A stretch of DNA of 64,000 bases from positions 139,174-203,173 of the forward strand of contig CAZDQF010000007.1 of the NCBI GenBank assembly GCA_964507445.1, written 5' to 3'. Positions 1 to 10,200 of this stretch are shown here, piece by piece. The notes below the pieces were generated by a model. It made no database searches. It had not been told where the DNA came from and was given only the letters and a program-made list of their open reading frames with translations. A program made the position numbers and the translations under genes. This DNA comes from GCA-2683135 sp964507445 (GTDB taxonomy: Bacteria > Planctomycetota > GCA-002687715). Within the stretch, counting starts at the first letter, position 1, and the number at the start of each line of letters is the position of its first letter.

Positions 1-131
1 CGTTGATCGACGCCGGGTACCCGGCCCTGGCGCAGCTCAGGATCGCCTCTCGTGCGGTGGAGGGCACCGGGGTGCAGGCTCGCGTGGAAGCGACCATCGC
101 CGCCATCGAGACCAGGGTCGGGCTGCGGTGA
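1..131 (+). CDS. 3' end of an unidentified gene
   Basis: An open frame enters from the window edge (codons in register with position 3) and stops with TGA at 129-131. The visible 42-residue C-terminus is Ala-rich and looks helical, ending in ETRVGLR. The stop overlaps the GTG start of rsmA as GTGA, so the two genes are probably translationally coupled in one operon. Too little remains to name the product. Confidence 0.6.
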   Translation, partial: LIDAGYPALAQLRIASRAVEGTGVQARVEATIAAIETRVGLR

Positions 132-1015
132 GGACCCCCGATACCCGAGAGGACATCAGCAAGCTCCTGGCGGATCGAGGCCTGAGCCCCATCCACCGTC
201 GCGGCCAGAACTTCCTGGTGAGACCAGGTGCCCTGGACCGGATCGTCGCGGCGGCGGCGGTGGAGCCGTCGGACGTGGTGCTGGAGGTGGGCCCCGGCTG
301 CGGCGGACTCACGGAGCGGCTGCTTGCTACGGGTGCTCGAGTGGTGGCTGCGGAGCTGGATCGAGGCCTCGCGGACGTGGTGGAGGCGTTCTTGGGGGAG
401 GACGAGCGGCTCCAGGTGGTACGAGGGGACGTGATGGCGAGCAAGTCGAGCCTGGCGCCCGAGGTGTTGGCGGCCGTCGCCCCTGAGACGCCCGGAACGC
501 ACTGGAAGGTGGTGTCGAATCTGCCGTACCAGATCTCGAGCCCCTTCCTGTCCGGTTGCGCACTCCTGCCGAAGCCGCCGAAGCGGCTGGTGGTGACGGT
601 GCAGCATGAGGTGGGGGAGGTCCTCATGGCGGAGTCCGGAAGCGACGCCTACTCTCCGCTCAGCTTCCTCGCTCGATTGGCGTGGGAGGTCCGGCGGCTG
701 GAGGGGTTGCCGGCGGCAGCGTTCTGGCCTCGGCCTCAGGTGGATTCCTGTGTCATGGCCTTGGATCAAAGGCCCAGCCGACCGATCCCTCTGTCCCGCT
801 CCGTGGCCCTGGCCCGACGCCTCTTCCAGCGCCGTCGGAAGGCACTACGAGGCACGTTGCCCGGCGCGTTGGCCGAGGTCACCGGCAGCCACGTCGCCGA
901 GGAGACCCTCGTGGGATGGCTCGGCGAAGTGGGCGTGGCGGGCACGGACCGGATCGACGCCGTCACCCCTGAGTCCATCGAGGGGCTGTTGGCGGCAGCG
1001 GTCAGGGACAGTTGA
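128..1015 (+). CDS. rsmA: 16S rRNA (adenine(1518)-N6/adenine(1519)-N6)-dimethyltransferase RsmA
   Basis: RsmA/KsgA dimethylates two adjacent adenines in the 3'-terminal hairpin of 16S rRNA with S-adenosylmethionine, during late 30S assembly in the cytoplasm. The 295 residues show the family hallmarks: GQNFL at 26-30, SAM motif I EVGPGCGG at 53-60, the catalytic NLPY at 131-134, and a FWPRPQVDS segment in the C-terminal half. Length is normal for the family. Translation starts at GTG 128, overlapping the upstream stop codon by four bases. It is followed after 16 nt by dnaG, so rsmA-dnaG-rpoD forms a macromolecular-synthesis type cluster. Confidence 0.96.
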   Translation: MRTPDTREDISKLLADRGLSPIHRRGQNFLVRPGALDRIVAAAAVEPSDVVLEVGPGCGGLTERLLATGARVVAAELDRGLADVVEAFLGEDERLQVVRGDVMASKSSLAPEVLAAVAPETPGTHWKVVSNLPYQISSPFLSGCALLPKPPKRLVVTVQHEVGEVLMAESGSDAYSPLSFLARLAWEVRRLEGLPAAAFWPRPQVDSCVMALDQRPSRPIPLSRSVALARRLFQRRRKALRGTLPGALAEVTGSHVAEETLVGWLGEVGVAGTDRIDAVTPESIEGLLAAAVRDS

Positions 1016-1031
1016 TAGGATCCATCCACCT

Positions 1032-2819
1032 GTGCGACGTCGCGATGCCATCGAAGAAGTCCGGAACCGATCCGACATTGTGGATCTGGTGTCCTCGTAC
1101 CTGCCCCTGACCCGCGCCGGGCAGAACCTCAAGGCGCGGTGTCCGTTTCACGAGGAGAAGACGCCGTCGTTCGTCGTCAGCCCGGAGCGTCAGACGTTTT
1201 ACTGCTTCGGCTGCCGCGAGAAGGGCGGGGTGTTCGACTTCGTCATGAAGATGGAGCGGGTGGAGTTCGGCGAGGCCCTCGAGCTGCTGGCCGAGCAGAC
1301 CGGCGTGACGTTGGAGGACGAGGGAAATCGCGGTGAGGAGCAGCGCTCCCAGAAGGCGGAGTTGTACCGGTTGCACCGGTGGACCGACGAGTACTTCTGC
1401 CGCATGCTGCGGTCTCAGGAGGGGAGTCGTTGCCTCGAGTACGTGACGTCCCGGGGTATCTCTCAGGAGATGATCCAGGAGTTCCGTATCGGCTACGCGC
1501 CCGACGGCTACACCACCCTCATTGGCCGCGCCGGTGAGGCCGGGTTCCGACCCGCGCTGCTCGAGAAGGCCGGGCTCGCCCGTCCCGGCGTGAAGCGTCC
1601 GGGGCACTGGTCGTTCTTCCGTGACCGGCTGATCTTCAGCATCCTGGACGCCATGGGCCGGACCGTGGCGTTCGGCGCCCGGTCCCTTGACGGCTCGGAG
1701 CCCAAGTACCTGAACAGCCCGGAGACGGAGATCTTCCACAAGAGCAAGACCCTGTTCGGTATCGACCGACTGCGTCAGCACCCCCGCCAGGAGCCGATCC
1801 TGGTCATGGAGGGCTACACGGACGTGGTCATGAGCGAGCAGGTGGGGGTGAAGGGGGCTGTGGCCACCCTGGGTACGGCCCTGACTCCCGAGCACGCCAG
1901 GGTGCTCTCTCGTTACGCCGACCGCACCATCCTGGTGTACGACGGCGACCCCGCCGGGCTCGCGGCGGCCGAGCGCGGGGCCTTGATCCTGCTGGCCGCG
2001 GGGCACATCGACATCAAGGTGGCGGTCCTGCCACAGGGCGAGGACCCCTGTGACTTCTTCCGGGCCCGGGGGACCGCGGGGCGGGAGGAGTTGCTCGAAA
2101 TCACGGCTGACTTGATCGATTTTCTGATCGAGCGCCGCGCCGCCGAGGAGGACCTCGGGAGCATGGACGGACGACGCGCCGCCGCGGGTGCGCTGGTGCG
2201 AGCCGCCGCGGCCATCGCCGATCCCCTGGACCGGGAGGTGGTTCTGGAGCGGGTTGCGGAGCGTCTGTCGTTCCCCCTAGGGGTGGTTCGAGAGGCCGCC
2301 GGCCGCCATCGGTCGGGCGCCCGGTCGACCCCTCCGCGCTCTCGGAGCGCATCGGAGGAGGCGCCGCAAGTCCCTGATGTAAAGCTGGATACGCCACATC
2401 GAGAGATCCTCGAGTCCGTGGTCAATCAGCCGGGCCTGGCGGAGCACGCGGCCCTGGAGGAGCCAGAGGTCATCGAGGACACCCGGGTCCGGTCCGTCAT
2501 CCGTCTCCTCGTCGACCAGAAGGCCAGTATCGCGGGCCAGCCGGGGCGCGTTCTGGACTTCCTCGAAGACCCGTCGCTGCGGGAACTTGCGCGGACATCA
2601 CTGCTTCCGGAAAACCACGGCCGGGATCTCCCACGACAGCTTGAAGGAGCGGTTACCTGTCTCAAGAATAGGAGAACCCTTGAGGAAGCCAGACGGCTCA
2701 AGCGCGAGGCGGTGGAATCCGGAGACGCGCAGCTCCTCAAGGCCGTCCAGCGCCGGTTCCAGACCCTGAAAGGAGGGAATCGGACATCGGAGGCGACCGA
2801 GGAGGGCCCTTTAGGGTAG
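1032..2819 (+). CDS. dnaG: DNA primase DnaG
   Basis: DnaG synthesises the RNA primers for chromosome replication. From GTG 1032 the protein is 595 residues. The N-terminal CHC2 zinc-binding domain has C37, H40, C58 and C61. The catalytic TOPRIM region carries E260 (VMEGYTD) and D304/D306 (DGDPAG). A less conserved helicase-interaction C-terminus follows. The same frame is open back to 606, but that stretch overlaps rsmA and has no primase similarity. GTG 1032 is preceded by AGGA about 11 nt upstream and directly precedes the conserved RRRDAIEEVR start. The gene lies between rsmA and rpoD, echoing the dnaG-rpoD linkage common in bacteria. Confidence 0.95.
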   Translation: MRRRDAIEEVRNRSDIVDLVSSYLPLTRAGQNLKARCPFHEEKTPSFVVSPERQTFYCFGCREKGGVFDFVMKMERVEFGEALELLAEQTGVTLEDEGNRGEEQRSQKAELYRLHRWTDEYFCRMLRSQEGSRCLEYVTSRGISQEMIQEFRIGYAPDGYTTLIGRAGEAGFRPALLEKAGLARPGVKRPGHWSFFRDRLIFSILDAMGRTVAFGARSLDGSEPKYLNSPETEIFHKSKTLFGIDRLRQHPRQEPILVMEGYTDVVMSEQVGVKGAVATLGTALTPEHARVLSRYADRTILVYDGDPAGLAAAERGALILLAAGHIDIKVAVLPQGEDPCDFFRARGTAGREELLEITADLIDFLIERRAAEEDLGSMDGRRAAAGALVRAAAAIADPLDREVVLERVAERLSFPLGVVREAAGRHRSGARSTPPRSRSASEEAPQVPDVKLDTPHREILESVVNQPGLAEHAALEEPEVIEDTRVRSVIRLLVDQKASIAGQPGRVLDFLEDPSLRELARTSLLPENHGRDLPRQLEGAVTCLKNRRTLEEARRLKREAVESGDAQLLKAVQRRFQTLKGGNRTSEATEEGPLG

Positions 2820-2840
2820 ATCTTTTCGGGGCCATCACCG

Positions 2841-4502
2841 GTGTCTCCCCCCAAGCTCCACATGAAAGCGACGCTTCCAGAACTATCCCGGCTGCTGTCC
2901 GACGGCAAGAAGAGTGGGTACGTCACCTACGGGCAGTTGAACAAGGCGATCCCCGCGGACGTCAACAACGCCGAGCTGCTCGAGGACATCATCGCTCGCG
3001 TCCAGAGCCAGGGCATCGAGATCCTGGACGAGGAGGACGCTGAGGAGCGCGGGCTGCTGCTCCGGAAGGCCAGGGAGCGCAAGGCCGCGGAGGAGGACGA
3101 GGAAGTCGTCATCGTCGGTCCCCTGGAGAAGATCGACGACCCGGTGCGCATGTATCTCACCCAGATGGGCGAGATCCCTTTGCTCACCCGCGAGCAGGAG
3201 ATCGCGCTCGCTCGCAAGATCGAGATCACCCGGCACCTCTACCGGCAGAAGGTGCTCGAGTCCGCCATCGCCGCCATGGCCGCGGTCAAGATCTTCGAGG
3301 ACGTGGATCGGGGCGAGCTGGCCTTCGACCGCACCCTGAAGGTGGAGGAGGTGGACAAGCAGGACATCTCCCACCGCCTGCCTGAGAACGTCGCCACCAT
3401 CCGCCGGATCATCGAGCGGAACCGGGACGAGTTCAACCACTGGGTAGCCAACGGCAAGGCCTTCAAGAAGGCCGATGAGATGGTGACCGCCCGCCGCGTG
3501 CGGACCCGTCGCAAGAAGAGCGTCATGCTCCTCGAGGAGCTGGGGCTGCAGATCAAACACATCAAGCCGCTCATGGAGGAGGTGAAGGACGCCTGCCGCG
3601 AGATGAGTCGGCTGGAGAGGGAGGTCAACGCCCTCCGGCGGGCGCGCCGGCGGAAGGAGGCGCTCCCCCTCCACGAGCAGCTGCTGGAGATGATGTCGCG
3701 GGCGTCCGAGTCCCCCGAGCGGCTCCGTCGCCGGGTCGAGCAGATCGACCTCCGCTTCGACGCCTACGAGGAGGCCAAGCGTCAGCTCTCGTCGGGCAAC
3801 CTGCGCCTGGTGGTCTGCATCGCCAAGAAGTACCGCAACCGTGGCCTGACGTTCCTGGACCTGATCCAGGAGGGGAACACGGGGCTGATGAAGGCGGTGG
3901 AGAAGTACGAGTATCGTCGCGGCTACAAGTTCAGCACCTACGCCACCTGGTGGATCCGGCAGGCCATCACCCGCTCCATCGCCGATCAGGCGCGGACCAT
4001 TCGTATCCCCGTGCACATGATCGAGACCATGAGCAAGCTGCGCAACGTGAGCAAACGGCTGCTCCAGCAGATGGGGCGCGAGCCCGCGGTGGACGAGATC
4101 GCCGCGGAGGCCGGCTTGACCGTCGATGAGGCGAAGCGGGTGCTGAAGATCGCCAAGCACCCCATCTCTCTCGACCGGCCCATCGGTGAGTCCGACGACA
4201 GCTACTTCGGCGACTTCATCGAGGATCGGAGCGCCGAGTCCCCGGTCATGTCCGCCACCCATCACATGCTGAAGGACAAGATCGAGGAGGTCCTGCAGAC
4301 TCTCAACTACCGTGAGCGCGAGATCATCAAGCTGCGCTACGGCATCGGCGACGGCTACACCTACACGCTGGAAGAGGTGGGCCGGATCTTCAAGGTCACC
4401 CGCGAGCGGGTGCGCCAGATCGAGGCCAAGGCGGTCATGAAGCTCCAGCATCCCATTCGAGCGAGAAGGCTCGAGGGCTTCCTGGAAGGGGCGAGGCTCT
4501 GA
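2841..4502 (+). CDS. rpoD: primary RNA polymerase sigma factor (sigma-70 family, RpoD)
   Basis: The housekeeping sigma factor directs RNA polymerase to -35/-10 promoters. Its 553 residues contain region 1.1 (about 15-70), an acidic linker, and region 1.2 (DDPVRMYLTQMGEIPLLTREQE). A long non-conserved helical segment comes next, then regions 2.1-2.4 with DLIQEGNTGLMKAVEKYEY and TYATWWIRQAITR. Regions 3 and 4 follow, ending in EEVGRIFKVTRERVRQIEAKA. The start could be GTG 2841 or ATG 2862, in the same frame; neither has a strong ribosome-binding site, so the first seven residues are uncertain. A clear intrinsic terminator follows the stop. Confidence 0.96.
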   Translation: MSPPKLHMKATLPELSRLLSDGKKSGYVTYGQLNKAIPADVNNAELLEDIIARVQSQGIEILDEEDAEERGLLLRKARERKAAEEDEEVVIVGPLEKIDDPVRMYLTQMGEIPLLTREQEIALARKIEITRHLYRQKVLESAIAAMAAVKIFEDVDRGELAFDRTLKVEEVDKQDISHRLPENVATIRRIIERNRDEFNHWVANGKAFKKADEMVTARRVRTRRKKSVMLLEELGLQIKHIKPLMEEVKDACREMSRLEREVNALRRARRRKEALPLHEQLLEMMSRASESPERLRRRVEQIDLRFDAYEEAKRQLSSGNLRLVVCIAKKYRNRGLTFLDLIQEGNTGLMKAVEKYEYRRGYKFSTYATWWIRQAITRSIADQARTIRIPVHMIETMSKLRNVSKRLLQQMGREPAVDEIAAEAGLTVDEAKRVLKIAKHPISLDRPIGESDDSYFGDFIEDRSAESPVMSATHHMLKDKIEEVLQTLNYREREIIKLRYGIGDGYTYTLEEVGRIFKVTRERVRQIEAKAVMKLQHPIRARRLEGFLEGARL

Positions 4503-4509
4503 CAACAAC

Positions 4510-4541
4510 GGCCCGGGCGCTGAGGCGTCCGGGCCTTTTTT
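4510..4541 (+). terminator. intrinsic terminator of the rpoD operon
   Basis: A GC-rich hairpin of about 10 bp (GGCCCGGGCGC with a complementary arm containing one G.U pair, loop TGAG-like) is followed directly by six T residues. It lies 8 nt after the rpoD stop and before the next ribosome-binding site. Confidence 0.88.
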
Positions 4542-4555
4542 AGTGCGGGGGGAAC

Positions 4556-5266
4556 ATGGACGACGCACTCAGGGATCTGCTGGGACTTCGGGCCCTCGAC
4601 GAGGAGATGGCGGGTATCCGCTCCAAGCTTGAGGCCAAGCCGGCCCGGCTGGCTGGCCGCCGCGTCGAGTTGGAAGAGGCAGAGCGGGCGCTGGAGGAGC
4701 TCCGGGAGCAGGTGAAGGCCTTGCAGGTCATCGTGGATCGCAAGAGCGTCCAGCTCCGAGCCGCCGAGGAGATCGTGGAGAAGCTCAGCGGTCAGCTCAA
4801 CACCCTGAAGTCCAACGAGGAGTACCAGACCATGCAGCGGCAGATCGAAGCCAAGCAGGCGGAGATCGCCGAGATCGAGGAGGGCGTGCTCGAGAGCATG
4901 GAGGTCGTCGACCAGGCCAGGGTGGATCTCCCGGGACGAGAGACCCGGGTCAACGAAGAGAAGGCGCGCCTCGACGCAGAGCGGAAGAAGCTCGAAGAGG
5001 AGATGAGCGACCTCGAGGCGAAGCTGACGAGCCTGGACTCGGACTGGACCCAACGGAGCTCTGATCTGGACTCCGGGGCCCTCGATCAGTACCGACAGGC
5101 TCGTGATCGGCTGGGGCACACGGCCCTGGTGATGGTCTCGCCTGAGGGGATCTGCGGCGGGTGTCACACGCGCGTGACCAAGAACATCCTGAACGGGGCG
5201 TTGGCCGGGCACATCGTGTCGTGCAACAACTGCGGGCGGTTGCTGTACTCCGCCGAGGCCATCTGA
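4556..5266 (+). CDS. coiled-coil protein with C-terminal C4 zinc ribbon (zf-RING_7/CdsZ-like)
   Basis: This cytoplasmic protein of 236 residues has a long charged helical hairpin (about 1-190, heptad-rich Glu/Lys/Leu). A C4 zinc ribbon follows, with cysteines in ICGGCH and CNNCG near residues 199-222. The conserved LKSNEEYQTMQRQIE segment in the helical part is typical of the family. The family is widespread; members are described as nucleic-acid or ribosome-associated, but the role here is inferred. ATG 4556 is preceded by a GGGGGG run about 4 nt upstream. The rpoD terminator separates it from the upstream operon, and the next gene starts 10 nt after its stop. Confidence 0.85.
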   Translation: MDDALRDLLGLRALDEEMAGIRSKLEAKPARLAGRRVELEEAERALEELREQVKALQVIVDRKSVQLRAAEEIVEKLSGQLNTLKSNEEYQTMQRQIEAKQAEIAEIEEGVLESMEVVDQARVDLPGRETRVNEEKARLDAERKKLEEEMSDLEAKLTSLDSDWTQRSSDLDSGALDQYRQARDRLGHTALVMVSPEGICGGCHTRVTKNILNGALAGHIVSCNNCGRLLYSAEAI

Positions 5267-5276
5267 CAGGGACCTC

Positions 5277-6623
5277 GTGATACAGGCGCCGCGTTCTCTG
5301 GTTCGGGCCCTCTTGTATCCGCTACATGAGTGTCTGCGTGGCCGCTCCACGCTGCGTCACGCCCAGGCCATGAGGGAGCACGACGCGCTGGATCCTGAGG
5401 TGCTTCAGCAGCTGCACGATCGACTCCTCGTGGCGCACCTCAGGTACTCGGCGGAGAGCGTGCCGTGGTACAGGGAGCGGATCGACGCGAGGTCCATTTC
5501 GTCACCGGACGACCTCTCTCTGTTTCCCGTGTTGGACAAGGAGACCGTACGCGCCGCCGGCGACCGGCTGCGCTCGGAAGCCTGGACCGGCAAGCTCATC
5601 TCCCTCGAGACCGGCGGCTCCTCCGGTGAGCCGTTGCGGTTCTGGTCCGACCAGGATCGAGAATCCAGTCAGCTGGCGTGCAAGGTGCGAGCCCGGGCCT
5701 GGTGGGGGTTGAACCCGGGCCATCGACAGACCGACCTGTGGGGCTCGCCCATCGAGACCACGCGGGACGCGGGCTTGCGGTCGATCGTCGCGGGCCTGCT
5801 GGGGTTCCAGCTCTTGCCGGCGTTCCGGTTGAACGACCGGACCATGAGCTCCTTCAGGGGTCGGCTGGCCCGTGGGCGGGCGGACTTCATCTACGGCTAC
5901 GCCTCCGCCATCGGCCGTTACGCGCGGTTCCTGGAGGAGCGGGACGAGGACCTCCTGGACCTCCGCTTGAAGGTGGCCGTGTGTACCGCGGAGACGTTGC
6001 TGCCGCGGGACCGGGAGTTGATCACCAGGCGCATCGCGCCGGTAGCCAACGAGTATGGGTGTCGGGACGGGGGGCTCATCGCCCACGAAGACCCCTCGGG
6101 ACACCTGAGGGTCATGCATGACGCCGTGCACGTGGAGATCCTCGGTGATGACGGACAGCCGGCGGCGCCGGGGGCGGACGGCGAGGTGGTCGTCACCAAC
6201 CTCCACGCCCGTGGCTATCCCATGATCCGGTATCGGCTCGGCGATCGCGCCTCCCTGGCGGAGGGGCCGCCCCCGGATGGGCTGCCTCATCCGGCGCTTC
6301 GTCAGGTCAGCGGCCGGACCACGGACTTCCTGGTGGCCATGGACGGCAGCCGCGTGCACGCCCTGGGGGTGATCTACGTCGTCCGTGAGATCGAGGGCGT
6401 GGCTCGATTCCGCGTGGTCCAGGACACCCGGGAGGCCGTCGAGGTCCTGGTGGTCCCGGGCGCGGGGCTCGACACCGATGGCGTCTCGAACCGGATCGCG
6501 GCCGGCGTACATTCCTTGCTGGGGGAGGGCATGAGGGTGGCCGTGCGGTTCGTCGAGGAGCTCGAGCCGCTGCCCTCAGGGAAGCACCGATACGTCATCT
6601 GCGGAGTCGAGGAATCGGGCTGA
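5277..6623 (+). CDS. PaaK/CapK-like adenylate-forming enzyme (phenylacetate-CoA ligase family)
   Basis: This protein of 448 residues resembles phenylacetate-CoA ligase/coenzyme F390 synthetase relatives, including the CapK-type proteins found with polysaccharide genes. Visible motifs are the ATP-binding loop TGGSSGEPLRF near 112-122, NEYGCRDGG near 258 (adenine-site region), and YRLGDRA near 318, followed by a smaller C-terminal lid domain. These enzymes activate a carboxylate as an acyl-adenylate; the substrate cannot be read from sequence. The start is GTG 5277, 10 nt after the zinc-ribbon gene, so the two may be co-transcribed. A role in cell-surface polymer modification is plausible from the glycosyltransferases nearby. 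Confidence 0.82.
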   Translation: MIQAPRSLVRALLYPLHECLRGRSTLRHAQAMREHDALDPEVLQQLHDRLLVAHLRYSAESVPWYRERIDARSISSPDDLSLFPVLDKETVRAAGDRLRSEAWTGKLISLETGGSSGEPLRFWSDQDRESSQLACKVRARAWWGLNPGHRQTDLWGSPIETTRDAGLRSIVAGLLGFQLLPAFRLNDRTMSSFRGRLARGRADFIYGYASAIGRYARFLEERDEDLLDLRLKVAVCTAETLLPRDRELITRRIAPVANEYGCRDGGLIAHEDPSGHLRVMHDAVHVEILGDDGQPAAPGADGEVVVTNLHARGYPMIRYRLGDRASLAEGPPPDGLPHPALRQVSGRTTDFLVAMDGSRVHALGVIYVVREIEGVARFRVVQDTREAVEVLVVPGAGLDTDGVSNRIAAGVHSLLGEGMRVAVRFVEELEPLPSGKHRYVICGVEESG

Positions 6624-6685
6624 GCGGGGGCGCGTACCGGATTCGGGGTCGTCGCCGCGGTCGCGGAGTGGCAGAATCCGGTTGG

Positions 6686-7068
6686 TCCGGGAGGGCCGGA
6701 CGGCCGCGGCGGGCATCAGCGCGTCGAGGAAAGTCCGGGCTCCTCAGGGCAGGGTGGTGGGTAACGCCCACCGGCCGCGAGGCCAGGGAAAGTGCCACAG
6801 AGAACAGACCGCCGATGGCCTTCGGGCACAGGCAAGGGTGAAACGGTGGGGTAAGAGCCCACCGCCGATTCCGGTGACGGATCGGGCACGGTAAACCCCA
6901 CCCGGAGAAAGGCCAAATAGGCAGGGACGGCCCCCAGGGGCCACGAGGCGGCCCGTCTCGTCCGACCTGCGGGTAGGCCGTTAGAGCCTGGTGGCAACAG
7001 CAGGCCCAGATGAATGGTCGTCGCTCTTCTCCGGAAGAGGACAGGACCCGGCTTACAGGCCCTCCCGT
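6686..7068 (+). ncRNA. rnpB: RNase P RNA, bacterial class A
   Basis: RNase P RNA is the catalytic RNA that matures tRNA 5' ends. The P1 helix is formed by GGGAGGGCC at 6689-6697 and GGCCCTCCC at 7058-7066. Conserved core elements appear in order: GAGGAAAGTCCGGGCTC, GGGTAACGCCC, AGGGAAAGTGCCACAGA, a GGTGAAACGGTGGGGTAAGAG segment, and AGGCCAAATAGG. The 3' ACAGGCCCTCCC closes the molecule. The length of about 380 nt fits class A. The exact ends are estimated from P1. No distinct promoter or poly-T terminator was recognised beside it. Confidence 0.96.
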
Positions 7069-7287
7069 GGCCACTCTTGTCTCGCCGCGTTACCTGAAAT
7101 AACCGGAGGCGGTCCGGTGGTTTCGGCGTCCGAGACCATTGGCAAGAGCGGTGGTCCCGGAAGAGAATAGAGGGGCCTCGTGGTCCCGCCCCAGGACGAC
7201 CGGGCGTGAGGGTGTGTCCTGAGGACGCTCCTGTCGTTCGTTACACGGTCGCTGCTCCCTTTCGCCGCCGTGCGACGAGGCCGCTAC

Positions 7288-10200
7288 ATGTCTCCCAATA
7301 GTCGTTCGCCTATCAGTCGGCCGCGGCTCCTGATGGCGTTGGTCCTGGTCGCATCCCACTTGGTGGGGCAGGGCCTGCCGTCGGCGCCTCCCGCACGGCC
7401 GAGATTGCTCTTCACCGCTGCGGAGATTCCGACGCTACAGGCTCGCGCTGCGAGGGGAGGAGTCCCTGGCTGGGCGTTCTCTCAGCTGTCCTCCGGAGCC
7501 TCGTTCCAGACCGCGAGCAACCAGGCGTCGTGGCAGGTCTACAGGAGCATCCGGTTCATGCTCGAGGCGGCCGTTCGATGGCGCGTCACGAACAACACCG
7601 GGGCCCGGAGCAGCGCCCTCAACCTGCTGATCCGCGGCGGCACCAACGCGATCGGTTACCTCACGCCTACCGGGTCCAACAAGCCGTACGTGGAGGCGAC
7701 CTACGTCGGGGCCATCGCCATGGCCTTCGACCTGCTCTACGACGATTTGACCGTCAACGAGCGGGCGACCATCGTCAGTGAACTACAGGCGTGGAACTCC
7801 GCCATGTCGTCGGGCTCCGCGGGCCCCGGCAGCTACAACCAGTACGGCGGCGCCACGGACAACCACTCGTTTGCCTGGAACACGGCCATCGCGTTGTCGT
7901 TGCTGGCGATCTGGGGAGAGCCGGGCGTGGACCACGGCGCCACCGTGCAGGGCATCGACGCGGCGCTCGCGAAGTTGGAGGACGGGTACCGCGACGCGTT
8001 CTCACCGGATGGCAGCTACGACGAGAACTCCGGGTACGCCCTCTACGGTGGGTGCTCCTCGTTGCGGGCCCATCGGGCGGCGCAGCTCTGCGGCTTCCCG
8101 GATCGGCTGACCGGCACGAACGTGACGGGCACCGCAGGCTGGGTGGGTCGCATGCTCATGGGGGACTCGTTTCCCTGGACCGGAGACTCCAGCCCCTCTC
8201 ACCGCGGCGTCGAGTTCGACCCGATCCTGTACTGGATCGTCGGACGCGAGAACGACGCGGAGGGCCTGTGGCATCTGGAGCGGGTTCGCGGGGACCACCC
8301 CGTGACCATCAACACCACGACCTTCGGGTTCTCCCCGTTCGTGAGCATGTTCCTTCACTTCCCGGCGACGCTGCAGGGGCAGGCGCCGGAGGTCATGAGC
8401 GGGTTCTATCGGGACAATGAGAACATCGCCCCGGGAGGTTGGGCCAACTGGAACAAGACCCACAACCATCACGCCATCGGCGGTGGCGGCAGCGCCTGGC
8501 TGCATAACACGAGCCAGCCCGGGCAGGAGAACCCGTTCGGCGTCCACTACGTCATCCGCGACGAGTGGATGAGCCATAGCCACGAGGACGACGGGCACAT
8601 CGACGTGGTCAACCAGGGCAAGCACCTCATCCTGGATCGAGGCTACGCCCAGCAATCCACCTTTCAGCACGCTCAGAGCAGTCAGCACAATATCGTCACG
8701 GTCGGCGGGCAGGACTTTCTGGGCGCCTCGACCAACTACTTCAACGCGCCGTCACCCGCTGGTCGCTATCACGGCACGCTCAAGAACAAGCTGCTGAGCC
8801 CGACCCTGGACTACGTCCACGGGGATCACCGGTTCATGTGGATGATGGACCGCGCCGATCGCACCGTGGTCATGATCAAGGACCCCGCGGACCCGTTCGT
8901 CGTGGTGCTGGACCAGGTGCGGAAGAGCCCCGGCTACCACACCTATGAGCAGCGATGGCACGCCGCAGGACCGCTCACGGGGTCCGGGTCCGTGGCTGAC
9001 CCCGCCGTGGTGAGCAGCGGCGGAGCGACCCTGCGAGGCGTGTGGCTGGAGCCCCCGCAGGTGAACGTCGTCCAGGGTGGGCAACAGTCCAACGCAGGGA
9101 TCACCTTCCACGACAACAGGGTGCTCGTGCCAGGGACCTCGGACACCACCATCCTCAACCTCTGGTACTCGGGAAGCCTGCAGGGAGCGGCGCCGCTCCC
9201 CGGCGCGACAGCCAACACCCGGGGCGCCACCCTCACCTGGTCCGCCGATAGGGTCGACAAGATCATGGCTCCCATCCAGGCTGGTGTCGCCGCGGATGCG
9301 GAGCACACCCTCGATGGCTGCTTCGCCTGGCTTCGTCGGGACGCGGCTGGGCAGACCATCGCCTACGCCGTGGGTGAGTCCGTCAGCCTCGTCCAATCCG
9401 GGGCTGCGCTGCTCACCAGCGACGAGCCCATCAGCGCGGTGATCCAGGGTTCGGAGATCTGGGCGACGCGCTCCGTGGGGGCCGATCCCGCGGTGTTGCC
9501 CCACGTCACCCTCCGGGTCCCCGGGGCCGTCAGCCGTGTCGTGCTGGACGGCGCCGACGTACCTTTCGTGCAGTCCGGGGATACGGTGTCCATCGGTGCA
9601 CCGCCGCCTCCGCCCCCGCCTGCTTCGCCGCCCGCTACCAAGGATCGCTTTTATTCGTTCACCGATGGTCAGGCCCTGGACGCGGTGCTGAGCGGCCCGG
9701 CGGAGATGCTCAACGGCTTCCTGATGGCCGCCGGTGGTGAGGTCACCCTGCAGCCTTGCGGCGGCGATGCCTATCCGGCGAAGCCGTTGTGGATCTCTCT
9801 GGAGTTGGGGCTCAGTCGTGGCTATCTCGGCAGACTGAGCTTCGAGTCCGTCGGCCTCACGCCGCAGATCGCGTCGTTGGATCTCATCGGCACGCCCACG
9901 GCTGACATCCTGGTCACCAGCCAGACCCTCCTGGCGCCCCCCATGAACGTGACGGTGCCGCGTGCTCCCAGCATGCACACCCGGGTCTCGGTGGTCTTCC
10001 GGCCGACCCTCGGCACCGTCGACATCCTGGATCGCTTCGGCGCCGTCGTGGGGAGCGGAGTCTGCGGTGTCTTGAGTCAGGACTTCAAGGTGACCCTGTC
10101 GCTCGAAGACGGGACCGTCATCGACAACCTGGGGGTCTACGACAGCGCCGAGAACGGTGTGGACCCCATGGGAGTGGCGGTCTGGTTGTTGCCTGACGGC

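Noticed and set aside
2883..4568. A 561-codon open frame antisense to rpoD
   Set aside because: rpoD is unambiguous on the + strand; the antisense product is His/Leu/Asp-rich shadow sequence.
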